Below are positions 1-8,002 of a DNA stretch of 64,000 bases, one piece after another (position 1 is the stretch's first letter; each line of letters begins with the position of its first letter). The stretch covers positions 1 to 64,000 of the forward strand of contig JAFXUD010000067.1 of assembly GCA_017535315.1 (NCBI GenBank), read 5' to 3'. This DNA comes from Victivallales bacterium. GTDB taxonomy: Bacteria; Verrucomicrobiota; Lentisphaeria; Oligosphaerales; Oligosphaeraceae. The notes below the pieces were generated by a model. The model was not told the DNA's origin. It saw nothing but the letters and a program-made list of their open reading frames with translations, and ran no database searches. Both the position numbers and the translations under genes were made by a program.

Positions 1-115
1 ACCATCCCTGGCGCAAGCCCTGAAGGCCCCCGGGAGACTACCGGGTCGACAGGCCCCAGGCGCAAGCGTGGCGACACGCTCAGCCGAGGGGTTCTGATGG
101 GCCGTGAGGCTTGTC
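1..115 (+). rRNA. 23S rRNA, 3' end (partial)
   Basis: The segment matches the closing helices of bacterial 23S rRNA. The stretch around 80-113 (GATGGGCCGTGAGGCTTG) corresponds to the conserved 3' terminus that reads AATGAACCGTGAGGCTTA in E. coli. It is followed after a short spacer by a 5S gene, as expected for an rrn operon. The 5' part of the gene lies outside the window and the exact 3' end is uncertain by several bases. Confidence 0.88.
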
Positions 116-240
116 CGCTGCATCCCGCCGCGGTGTCCGCTCCAGCGGGCGCGACGGCGGGGCGCATTCGGGACGCAGGCAGGCGCAAGCGTTGGCGCCT
201 GCGAAGACTGGCCTTCATGCGTTTTCCTGCCGAAACCATT

Positions 241-358
241 TGGTTGGCGACCCTTGCCGGGCTGAAACACCCGTTCCCATCCCGAACACGGCCGTTAAGG
301 GCCCGCGCGGCGATGATACTGCGCCCAGGAGCGCGGGAAAGTAGCGCGTCGCCAACCT
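241..358 (+). rRNA. rrf: 5S rRNA
   Basis: About 118 bases with the 5S fold. The terminal helix is formed by GGTTGGCGAC (242-251) pairing with GTCGCCAACC (348-357). The internal conserved CCCATCCCGAACACGG block lies near 277-292. It sits about 125 bases downstream of the 23S end and is followed directly by a terminator, so it closes the rrn operon. Confidence 0.93.
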
Positions 359-367
359 CCCTTTCAC

Positions 368-405
368 AGCCCCCTGCGCGGACAACCGCGCAGGGGGCTT
401 TTTTC
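368..405 (+). terminator. Rho-independent terminator of the rrn operon
   Basis: A 13-bp perfect stem (368-380 with 387-399) with a 6-base loop is followed by a run of six T. It lies about 10 bases after the 5S gene. The next gene (479-2119) is convergent, so the stretch 406-478 is only a spacer; I see no gene in it. Confidence 0.93.
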
Positions 406-478
406 TGCGCGCGAACCAGCCCATGCGGCGCGCGGAGCGCGCCGTGCAGAACCGCGCCGTAGGGACGGGTGAGGGGCA

Positions 479-2119
479 TTAGCAAGATGCAGCGGAAACG
501 AAACCAGAGCCGCCAGGGGGGAGGGTGCCGTTTTCGCCAGGCAGACAATCTGCTGCAAAGATTTGTTTCGCAGAAGCAATATGCAACGTCTTGTCTGAGA
601 GATTCATGACCCAGGTGTTTTTATGGGGAGTTCCCAGGGCATCAGCCAAGGTGTTGCCGTCTGCAAGAATGACAAGCCTCTCTGTGGCGTCTTCGGCGAT
701 AGCGGCGGCGATTTCCGTTTGGGAAAACAGGACAGACCATTTGCCGTGATTGATCAGCATCCTGTGCTGATTATAAAAATCCAAATAATGGCGTATGATA
801 CGCCTTTCGGTCTCTGTGAGGGTTCGCAAATCCATGGAGAGCATCGGAACGCCCACAAGCATGGCCATGAGATGCCTGGAGATGTTTTCTGGCAGTTCTC
901 CTGGAGCCCAGTAGGCAGGGTCGGCATGAACGGGACCCAAGTTGCCGATGTTCAACCTGATTTCAACAAGCCTGCCAAAGTTCAGACGCCAGTCAAAGGG
1001 GGCGTCGCCTGCACGGAATTGCGTTCCCCATGGCAGCATGGCGGGCGTTGCGTAGGATTGCCTGAACTCAATGAGCGCATCGGGGTTGTCAGCCTTAAGA
1101 CCACCGCATATCTTTTCGATGAAATGAAGGGTATTTCTGGCGTTCGGTTGATTCACATTTGGTGAAACAATGTCCAGAAAATCGATTTTCAGACCATCGA
1201 GGGAATACTCTTTTGCCAGAGTGCGGAGTTTGTCAACGAGAACATCGCTATTAGCGGTATTCACATCCATTTTGTAGTAGCCTTCGACGTAATCAGGCAG
1301 TATTTGTTCCCTGTAGGCTTCCAGCATCTTGGAGTGCCTGCCGAAGAGGTGTGGAGCCACCCAGAGGAGATAATTCATCCCCATTGCCTGGATTCTCTTC
1401 ACATGCTCCTTGAAATGGGGGAATTTGACAGGGGAGACATTCCAGTCGCCAACGGATTCATACCAGTTGGTGATGGTCTTGGGACTCACCCGCTTGTATT
1501 CGTCATAGCACCAGCCGTCGTCAACAATCAAGGTGCCGAAGCCCAGTTCCTTGGCAATAGGGCAGGTCTCCTCCACGAATGTCTGATTGACCTCGCCATG
1601 CACCACATACCATGTGCAATAAACAGGCTCGTATGCACCAGCGGGATAGTTGAGTTTTGGAAGATGCAGTTTGTCGCGCCATGCCTTCAGTGAATCGGTC
1701 AAGAGTCTTGATTTCAAGTCAAGAAGGATGCTGAAAGGTTGTGTTTCAGTTGAAAGTGCAAATGAGAAGGCCAGTTCTCCTGTGCATTGTTCCTGATTGA
1801 TGGCAAAGCTGATTTCGCAGTCGTCAATGAGGTTTGTGGAACTGAACGCGGCCTTGACGCGTCCCGACCTGCTTAACAGCGCATAGAATGGGAAGTTCTT
1901 TTGTGCGCCGCAGGGGATTTTCTCCACCCAGGGGATGCGTGGTGTCAGTCCAGGCGTCAATGCGCTATGCCAGCAGGAAAAGACATCAATGAGCGGAATC
2001 TGCACGATGGCGGAAACCAGTGTGTCAGTTTTCGTGGGCGTTACCTTGATTTCCGTAAATGATTCGCTTACGGGATGGTTTTCAATTCTGTCATTGGAAT
2101 ATTCAATCTTGATATCCAT
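479..2119 (-). CDS. GH36-like alpha-galactosidase
   Basis: About 546 residues, cytoplasmic by appearance (no signal peptide). The (beta/alpha)8 part carries clan GH-D/GH36 hallmarks: LIVDDGWCYDEY at the start of the barrel, GLKIDFLD with the likely nucleophile Asp, and FRAGDAPFDW with a likely acid/base Asp. The expected role is hydrolysis of alpha-galactosides released by the secreted partners. The open frame extends up to 2197, but I chose the ATG at 2119: it lies just inside the end of the upstream DUF4091 gene (17-base overlap, translational coupling), and the protein then begins MDIKIEYSND. It is the last gene of the minus-strand operon led by the regulator at 5286-6431. Substrate specificity (alpha-galactose versus other alpha-sugars) cannot be read from the sequence. 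Confidence 0.82.
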   Translation of the reverse strand: MDIKIEYSNDRIENHPVSESFTEIKVTPTKTDTLVSAIVQIPLIDVFSCWHSALTPGLTPRIPWVEKIPCGAQKNFPFYALLSRSGRVKAAFSSTNLIDDCEISFAINQEQCTGELAFSFALSTETQPFSILLDLKSRLLTDSLKAWRDKLHLPKLNYPAGAYEPVYCTWYVVHGEVNQTFVEETCPIAKELGFGTLIVDDGWCYDEYKRVSPKTITNWYESVGDWNVSPVKFPHFKEHVKRIQAMGMNYLLWVAPHLFGRHSKMLEAYREQILPDYVEGYYKMDVNTANSDVLVDKLRTLAKEYSLDGLKIDFLDIVSPNVNQPNARNTLHFIEKICGGLKADNPDALIEFRQSYATPAMLPWGTQFRAGDAPFDWRLNFGRLVEIRLNIGNLGPVHADPAYWAPGELPENISRHLMAMLVGVPMLSMDLRTLTETERRIIRHYLDFYNQHRMLINHGKWSVLFSQTEIAAAIAEDATERLVILADGNTLADALGTPHKNTWVMNLSDKTLHIASAKQIFAADCLPGENGTLPPGGSGFVSAASC

Positions 2120-4529
2120 TTGCTGGAGTCCTGCTGAGCAATTCGCCAAGTGCATTTCGAGTTTTAACGAGTGACACTGGCTCGATATTGGGCTCATCGT
2201 CAGGAGAGGCGAGCGGGGCGATCATGGCCTCCACCTGACGCCACTGCTCAGGTGAGAGTTTTTCTTTGGCCATCGCCAGATAGTCATAGTCGTCGATGCC
2301 GTCCCTCATCACCGCCAAGCGGACAGAGGCGATGGGCTGTCCTTCCTTTTCGGGCGGATAGAACTTCCAGTTCAGGCCATTTGCGCTGAAATTGCCTTTC
2401 CACTGGTAGTCCATCGTCCAGTAAAGGAATCCCGTGAGACCTATGCCCCAGCATCTCCAGGCGAGGATTCGCGTCGATATGAAGGGCAAGATGGGCGAGA
2501 TGGAACCGTTTTGGTAAACCCAAACCTCCTTGCCCTCCTGACGTGCCTCTTCTATGCGTTTTTTTGCAATGGTCCCCCACCAGTTGCAGGGGTCGCCCGC
2601 AACCGTGATGTCGCTGTATTTTAGCACGCCTTCATCGGGTGCTCCCACGGTCAGGACGCGAATGTCTGGCGATACCTCCTTGCAGATTCTGGTGGTTTTG
2701 GCCACGGCCTCATACATGGGCTTTGTGACCTCATCCCACATATAGGCATTGAGGTTCTTGTCGATGCCGAGTTCCTTGAACTGTTTGACGCAGGCGGTCA
2801 GATATTCCTTGACCTTGGGTTCAAAATCAGGCGAATCGATCATGAGGTCGCAGAAATAGACCTTTTTGTCAGGTGTCCAGTTCCAGGCGCCCATGAAGAA
2901 GTAGGGAATCGGAGTGGTTTTGAAATTGAGTTTCTCTATGGCGTATTTTGCAAGTTCGAATTCGTCTGTGTTTGAGAAGGAGCCGTCTTGGTAATTCTTT
3001 TTGAAATCGGCTCGTCCGCCAAAGAAAACAGTTGTGGTATGCCTGTATCTTGAGGCGAGTTCCATGGTTGCCTTGCGTATATCTTTGGGTGTTTCCCAGA
3101 GGAGGCCGTATGCGGTGTAGTTCGGCTTGTCAGGCAAGGTGAAATCCCAGATATTAACCTGGATTGGGATGTCTGCCTGACTGTTTTGGGAGTTATGCCA
3201 TTTTAGGGAGAGGGTTCCGTTATAGGTGCCAGGCTTCTGTGTTTTCGGGCAGGTGATGGTCAGCCAGAGTACCTGATTGCGCTCCTTGACGGGGCAGGGG
3301 AATTCCAAGGGAATCAACTTGTCACCCGACATGCAGGACATTCCCTGCGCGGTGTATTTGTTGTGCATCTCCTGATATTCAAGAAATTGGATTTCAATGT
3401 TTGAAGGCGCAAACGTCTCATTTGCACCGTTGCTCAACGGGGAGATTGAAATGCCGTCAATGACGGTGTTGTCGTCGCAGTTGAGAGCCAATTGAACGGA
3501 TTCCGCCTCGTTTTTCGCGAGGTTCACCTTAACGCAGGGCAGGGAATTGGAAGGCAATGCCGTTTCTGGGTGGACGCGCTTTGAGGAGAGTTCCTGCCAG
3601 AGGACAACACCTGCCCCCCTGTGCAGGATGCCTGCCATCTCCGAGGGAAGCAATTGGTTCTCGTTGATGCCGTGCATCTTGAACTTGGGTGACTTGAAGC
3701 CAAGGTGTTTTGCTATCTTCCTAGCTTTTGCCTTCATGTCGTCTGTGAGTGCATTGCCCTCGAATACGGCCATTGCGCACTCGAAAACCTGCTTGTCACC
3801 AGCACGTTTGAAATTGACGAGGGGATGATAGAGGTGAGTGAAGGAGAGATTCTTGCACCAGTTGGCGTTGCTGAATGTGGTTGCAAGGCCAGCCAGTTCG
3901 CCGTTTGAAAGCGGCGCATTCAGGTTTGGGATGACCAGAATGGTGCGGTTCAGCGAGCTGCTATGCAGAAAAACCAGATGGGCGCGTGCCAGCTTGTCCG
4001 CCGAAGGCTTTGCCTCCGTGGCATAGGCATCCTCGGAGCCTTCCAGATTGTATGACACGGAATCGACCTCCTTGACGACCCGCATGATGGGGAAGTTGAC
4101 ACTGGCGTACATCCTTGTCTCCAGCGCAAACAGCTCATATTTAAGGTGCAGGGCTTCACCGTCCTCCAGGAGACCGATGGTACGGGTCAGGGAAAACTCA
4201 TTGTTCTTGCTTTGAAGGACAAGCTGCTTTCCAGCATGGCCTTCCTTCTCCTGTATGTCAAAGACAGGCCAATTGCTTTCACTCTGGTCAAGATAGAAAT
4301 GCTCCGCCTCGTTGGCATTGCGTCCATGATACCACACAATAGTGCTGAAGATGCTCATATTGCTGGTGGCATCTTTGAAATTGAAATTGTAGTTCTTGGC
4401 AGCCTGCAGATTGCATATGAAGTTCTTGCCTTTGATGAGCGCGTATGCATCCGTGCGGGTGATGCCTGCCTCGCCGTAGGCAAAAACAGCCAGGGCCAAT
4501 AATGACAATGCAAGGGTTTTCTTCATCAT
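2103..4529 (-). CDS. Secreted DUF4091 glycoside-hydrolase-like protein
   Basis: 808 residues with an N-terminal signal peptide (MMKKTLALSLLALAVFAYGEA). An N-terminal beta-rich half (about 20-430) precedes a TIM-barrel-like segment with the motif NAYMWDEVTKPMYE (about 600-620). The C-terminus fits DUF4091: GFLYWTMDYQWKG, then a segment ending MRDGIDDYDYLAM. This family is common in Lentisphaerota and Planctomycetota polysaccharide loci and is presumed to act on glycans outside the cytoplasm; its activity is not established. The gene is in an operon with the upstream pilin-like gene (31-base gap) and overlaps the downstream GH36-like gene. Start ATG 4529 is followed by a second ATG at 4526, and either could be used. 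Confidence 0.8.
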   Translation of the reverse strand: MMKKTLALSLLALAVFAYGEAGITRTDAYALIKGKNFICNLQAAKNYNFNFKDATSNMSIFSTIVWYHGRNANEAEHFYLDQSESNWPVFDIQEKEGHAGKQLVLQSKNNEFSLTRTIGLLEDGEALHLKYELFALETRMYASVNFPIMRVVKEVDSVSYNLEGSEDAYATEAKPSADKLARAHLVFLHSSSLNRTILVIPNLNAPLSNGELAGLATTFSNANWCKNLSFTHLYHPLVNFKRAGDKQVFECAMAVFEGNALTDDMKAKARKIAKHLGFKSPKFKMHGINENQLLPSEMAGILHRGAGVVLWQELSSKRVHPETALPSNSLPCVKVNLAKNEAESVQLALNCDDNTVIDGISISPLSNGANETFAPSNIEIQFLEYQEMHNKYTAQGMSCMSGDKLIPLEFPCPVKERNQVLWLTITCPKTQKPGTYNGTLSLKWHNSQNSQADIPIQVNIWDFTLPDKPNYTAYGLLWETPKDIRKATMELASRYRHTTTVFFGGRADFKKNYQDGSFSNTDEFELAKYAIEKLNFKTTPIPYFFMGAWNWTPDKKVYFCDLMIDSPDFEPKVKEYLTACVKQFKELGIDKNLNAYMWDEVTKPMYEAVAKTTRICKEVSPDIRVLTVGAPDEGVLKYSDITVAGDPCNWWGTIAKKRIEEARQEGKEVWVYQNGSISPILPFISTRILAWRCWGIGLTGFLYWTMDYQWKGNFSANGLNWKFYPPEKEGQPIASVRLAVMRDGIDDYDYLAMAKEKLSPEQWRQVEAMIAPLASPDDEPNIEPVSLVKTRNALGELLSRTPANGYQD

Positions 4530-4560
4530 AGCAGTACCTGGACCTTCCTATCGTCTATCA

Positions 4561-5289
4561 TTACGGGAACACCATGGTTGCCGAATAACCGTCATTGCTG
4601 AGGATGGTAATCTCGATTTGCGCCCTATCGACCCATTTCTGCGTCTCGACGTGGCCGTCCGTCATGAGGAAATTGGCAGAGCCGATATGCCGTCTGCCGC
4701 AGACCTTGTCCAGCCCGCCAGCGAAGACCGCCATGTTTTGGTTGTTGGCGTTCCAATAGATAAAGAAATAATCGACCGAGCCGCTGGTTGGGATGCATCT
4801 GTCCAGGGAGCATACAGTGCTTGAGGGATTTTTGACAAGGGAGTTCATTCCTCCGCTGAGGCGCTTGTTGTAGGCGTATCCAACCGATACCAGGTCAGAC
4901 GCTCCCGCAGTTGTGGCTCCCCATGCGGCGCACTGGTCTGCCTGGATGGATGGGCACACCAGCGAGGGGGCATTGGTCTTATAGTTGTTCCAGTTTCCCG
5001 CCGTGTCTGATACAATGTGCGGCTTGATAAGGTTGAACCATTGGATGGATTTCTGGAGCACGGCGGCACCCGCGTTCCAGCTTTTGCCTCCGATTGGATA
5101 GCAGTCCTCATTGTCATTTTCGTAGGTCAGGAAGGCCAGGCCAAGCGTCTTCATGTTGTTTGTGCAGGAGATGGCCCGTGCCTTTTCACGCGCCTTGGCC
5201 AGGGCTGGCAGCAGCATGGCGGCCAGAATGGCGATGATGGCGACGACGACCAGCAGTTCAATGAGCGTAAAGGTTCGTGAATGTTTCAT
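4561..5289 (-). CDS. Pilin-like protein, type II N-terminal methylation domain, H-X9-DG
   Basis: 242 residues. Residues 7-32 form the class III signal and hydrophobic helix of type IV pilin-like proteins ([20 protein letters not shown]), with the conserved Glu after the cleavage site. The C-terminal domain ends with the H-X9-DG signature ([12 protein letters not shown]) of the DUF1559-type family. Its start codon overlaps the stop of the regulator upstream (ATGA at 5286-5289), so the two are co-translated. Such proteins are very numerous in Lentisphaerota and Planctomycetota. Their partners are unknown, but the location inside a glycoside operon suggests a surface or periplasmic role linked to that substrate (inference). 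Confidence 0.87.
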   Translation of the reverse strand: MKHSRTFTLIELLVVVAIIAILAAMLLPALAKAREKARAISCTNNMKTLGLAFLTYENDNEDCYPIGGKSWNAGAAVLQKSIQWFNLIKPHIVSDTAGNWNNYKTNAPSLVCPSIQADQCAAWGATTAGASDLVSVGYAYNKRLSGGMNSLVKNPSSTVCSLDRCIPTSGSVDYFFIYWNANNQNMAVFAGGLDKVCGRRHIGSANFLMTDGHVETQKWVDRAQIEITILSNDGYSATMVFP

Positions 5290-6431
5290 TTTGCCCTCCT
5301 TTTCTGAGGCGTTTTTCCTACTGGGATGGTTGATTTCCCAATAAAGAGTTGTGGTTTTAATATGACTGTTTTGTTCTTAATCAGATTGGTATCGTCGATG
5401 TCGCCGAGGAGCAGGTTCAACGCTTCGCGGCAGAGCTCCTCCAGCCTGTCGTCCAGGGCCGTGTACCTCAAGCTGTTTTCCTTGTTGATGTTGAAGCCCC
5501 CCACCAGTGAAATCTCCTCTGGTACTCGGAGACCGACCTTGTTCAGAGTGTATTCCGTGGAGGCTGCACGGAAGTTGTCCGCACAGATGAATGCCGTGGG
5601 CTGTTCCGACTTGACCTCAAAGGCTTTTTTCAGATAGTCCCAGTAGTCGATGTTGAGTTTTTCCGAAAGAAGCAGGCCATTTACCCTTGGGCGCTGCCAG
5701 TTGATAATCCAGCGCGGGTTCACCTTCAGGTTGAACATCTCCATGGAGCGGAGATAGCCGTCAAAACGCTCCGCGGTCAGCCTCTGCTCGCTTTCGTTGG
5801 AGACAAAGCCGATTCGCGTGTGCCCGAGGCTGTGAAGGTATTGGACGGCCTTGTAGGAGCGCGAGAAGTTGTCAATCTTGACCCAGTTGCAGTCGATTTC
5901 AGGCGTGTCGTACTGGAGGCCGACAGCGGGCAGGGGGTTGATGTACTTTTCCCAGAACGGCACGGGCATCCTCCCATGAAAGACGACACCGCAGATGTCG
6001 TGGTTCAGAAGGCTGGCTGGCGGTTTGTAGTCCAGATCTACGCTGGAGTACAGGATGTTGAAGCCTTTGGTTGCCAGCATGCTGGCTATCCTATCGAATA
6101 TAGGGACAAATGTGCTATGGGCGCAATAGTCGCTCAACTCAGTCTCCATGGAGAGGAAGAGTATCTGGCGCCGCGAAATGGGATTGTCCAAAAGTTGTTC
6201 CTGTATTGGGGCAACGTATGTGCCGCTGCCCTGTACGCGCCTCAGAAGCCCCTGTGCCACCAGGGAGTCGATTGCCTTTCTGACACTGTTTCGGCTGATG
6301 TTGTAGTTGTTGGCTAGCTGCGTTTCCGTCCGTATGGCCGCGCCTGTCGGAAGCCTGCCGCTCAGGATGTCGTTTCGCAAGTCCTTTGCCAGCGCATCCC
6401 ATGCTCTGTTGTTTATGCGTGTCAGGTTCAT
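5286..6431 (-). CDS. GntR/LacI-type transcriptional regulator
   Basis: 381 residues. Residues about 8-75 are a GntR-type winged helix ([20 protein letters not shown], then the wing [11 protein letters not shown]). From about 85 onwards it is a LacI-type periplasmic-binding-protein effector domain, with typical elements such as [14 protein letters not shown] and [20 protein letters not shown]. This arrangement is that of AraR-like sugar-responsive regulators. It is the first gene of the minus-strand operon and divergent from the GH20-like gene at 6610, so it probably controls both directions in response to a sugar. A near-consensus promoter lies at 6474-6501. Confidence 0.88.
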   Translation of the reverse strand: MNLTRINNRAWDALAKDLRNDILSGRLPTGAAIRTETQLANNYNISRNSVRKAIDSLVAQGLLRRVQGSGTYVAPIQEQLLDNPISRRQILFLSMETELSDYCAHSTFVPIFDRIASMLATKGFNILYSSVDLDYKPPASLLNHDICGVVFHGRMPVPFWEKYINPLPAVGLQYDTPEIDCNWVKIDNFSRSYKAVQYLHSLGHTRIGFVSNESEQRLTAERFDGYLRSMEMFNLKVNPRWIINWQRPRVNGLLLSEKLNIDYWDYLKKAFEVKSEQPTAFICADNFRAASTEYTLNKVGLRVPEEISLVGGFNINKENSLRYTALDDRLEELCREALNLLLGDIDDTNLIKNKTVILKPQLFIGKSTIPVGKTPQKRRAK

Positions 6432-6473
6432 TGTGATTCTTTAATTCATTCCTATTTTGTTCCTTTATTTGTT

Positions 6474-6501
6474 ATTATATCCCCAAAAAAGTGTGAAGCA
6501 A
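6474..6501 (-). promoter_or_regulatory. Predicted sigma-70 promoter of the regulator/pilin/DUF4091/GH36 operon
   Basis: On the minus strand, -35 TTGCTT (6496-6501) and -10 TATAAT (6474-6479) are separated by 16 bases. The start codon at 6431 lies about 43 bases below the -10 box. Confidence 0.6.
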
Positions 6502-6534
6502 GGATGAAAAGTGAAAAAACTTAGATAACTTGAT

Positions 6535-6590
6535 TTGAAAAAACAAAAAGGTGGTAAATTATAGAGGTTTTTCCATATTGATAGAGGTTA
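6535..6590 (+). promoter_or_regulatory. Possible promoter and operator of the GH20-like gene
   Basis: A TTGAAA at 6535 is followed after 17 bases by ATTATA (6558), a weak promoter match. The 9-mer ATAGAGGTT occurs twice, at 6561-6569 and 6581-6589, exactly 20 bases (two helical turns) apart. The pair overlaps the likely -10/+1 region and would suit a dimeric repressor such as the divergent regulator. Both the promoter and the operator role are inference. Confidence 0.4.
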
Positions 6591-6609
6591 TTTACAGGAG
6601 AATCATCAG

Positions 6610-7647
6610 ATGGGCGAAAAGAATAAAAACAATGGATTTAAGGACGGCGGTATCAAGGCGTTGCTGCTTCATCTGGGTCACAATATGTGGTGTGATTATC
6701 TTCCAGAGGACATGGACAATTCGCTGCTGGATGCTGGACTGCCTGCTGGAAAGGGTGTGCCTGACACGGTTCTGCGCAGCAAGGATGAACTCTGGAATCG
6801 GGCGATTGACCACATGGTGGATCAGAAGATGAATATGCTGATCATCGACCTCGGTGAGGGGCTGGTTTACCCAAGTCATCCCGAACTCGCCATCGAAGGC
6901 AGTTGGACGCCAGAGAAGATGCAGTCGGAAATCAAGCGGCTCAAGTCGCTTGGCATTGAGGCGATTCCCAAGTTGAATTTCTCCACGACGCACAATGGCT
7001 GGCTGAAGCATTACCGTCGCATGGTCTCCACCAGGGAATACTACCGCGTCTGCGAAGATGTCATACAGGATACAGGGGAGATATTCGGTACGCCACGTTT
7101 CTTCCACATCGGCTACGACGAGGAGACGACCTCTCATCAGGAAGGCAGTGGTTATGTCAGGTTTATCTGCATCAGAAACCGCGAACTCTGGAAACATGAT
7201 TTCCTCCATATCGTGGGAGCCGTCGAAAAGTGCGGAATGAGGGCCTGGGCCTGGAGCGACTATGGCTGGGACCATGAGGATTTCTATGAATGGTGTCCGA
7301 AGAGCGTTTTGATGAGCAACTGGTACTATGATGAAAGCAACGGTGGCTTTGAATTGGCTGAAAACCATACTTCGGACCACAAGAGGCTCAAGGGATTCTA
7401 CGACCTTGAAAAGGCGGGCTTCGAGCAGGTGCCATGCGGAACAAATTGGACAGGCTGGGCACGCAAAAAGGCCAACATCGGCGCCGACGATGTCATCGGT
7501 CGCCTTGTCGGCGTCTGCCGCCGCGACTTGAATCCGACGTTGCTCAAGGGATTCATGATGGCCCCATGGGCATCCTGTGACACGGAGGCGCATCTGGCAT
7601 ATATCAACCATGGGACGGACCTTTTTGCGGAGGCACTTCGGCAGTGA
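6610..7647 (+). CDS. GH20-like TIM-barrel hydrolase
   Basis: 345 residues without signal peptide. The sequence reads as a compact (beta/alpha)8 barrel: IDHMVDQKMNMLIIDLGEG, then RLKSLGIEAIPKLNFSTTH, then FFHIGYDEETTS. The last has the shape of the GH20 catalytic HxGxDE motif (residues 166-172, Asp170/Glu171). This supports a glycosidase distantly related to beta-N-acetylhexosaminidases, but the usual C-terminal Trp-rich end is only weakly recognisable. Related proteins are often annotated only as hypothetical. The RBS CAGGAG (6595-6600) lies 9 bases before the ATG. The gene diverges from the regulator at 5286-6431 and probably belongs to its regulon. Confidence 0.6.
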   Translation: MGEKNKNNGFKDGGIKALLLHLGHNMWCDYLPEDMDNSLLDAGLPAGKGVPDTVLRSKDELWNRAIDHMVDQKMNMLIIDLGEGLVYPSHPELAIEGSWTPEKMQSEIKRLKSLGIEAIPKLNFSTTHNGWLKHYRRMVSTREYYRVCEDVIQDTGEIFGTPRFFHIGYDEETTSHQEGSGYVRFICIRNRELWKHDFLHIVGAVEKCGMRAWAWSDYGWDHEDFYEWCPKSVLMSNWYYDESNGGFELAENHTSDHKRLKGFYDLEKAGFEQVPCGTNWTGWARKKANIGADDVIGRLVGVCRRDLNPTLLKGFMMAPWASCDTEAHLAYINHGTDLFAEALRQ

Positions 7648-7705
7648 TTTTTTGCTTCGTGTGATTAGTGCGTTGGCAAAAAAAGGGAAACGTGGTATTT
7701 TATTT

Positions 7706-7946
7706 GGTAATTATATACTTGAGTTTCCTGATGAAATTATCCCTCACTGGTCGATAACCAGGACGCGCCTTGCCGCTTCGCTATGCTACGCGGCAAGGCG
7801 CACGGGGACTGGGTTGGGCATCTGACCGTGGGTTTCGCTTCGCCGCTGTCGCGGCTTCGCTCCACCCACGGCTATCCTCTTGCCGCCGCTTACGCGGTTC
7901 TTCTCTGTTGGTAAAGTCCAATCGGCAACTAAAGTATATAATTTCC
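7706..7946. mobile_element. MITE-like element, family A copy 1 (241 bp)
   Basis: The element has terminal inverted repeats (GGTAATTATATACTTGAGTT on the left; the right end, reversed, reads GGAAATTATATACTTTAGTT). It is flanked by a perfect 8-bp duplication TTTTATTT (7698-7705 and 7947-7954). Near-identical copies lie at 15294-15695 and 47463-47703. The GC-rich interior contains a perfect 12-bp hairpin (7765-7776 with 7790-7801). There is no credible ORF. It fills the gap between the genes ending at 7647 and starting at 8003. Confidence 0.88.
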
Positions 7947-8002
7947 TTTTATTTCGTAAAAGTTTTATCAAATCATCTCCAATGACAATTTAAGGTACGA
8001 AA

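Noticed and set aside
97-579. Several short ORFs across the rRNA/terminator region
   Set aside because: They lie on 23S/5S rRNA, its spacer and the terminator. Their proteins are Arg/Pro/Ala-rich low-information frames without ribosome-binding sites.
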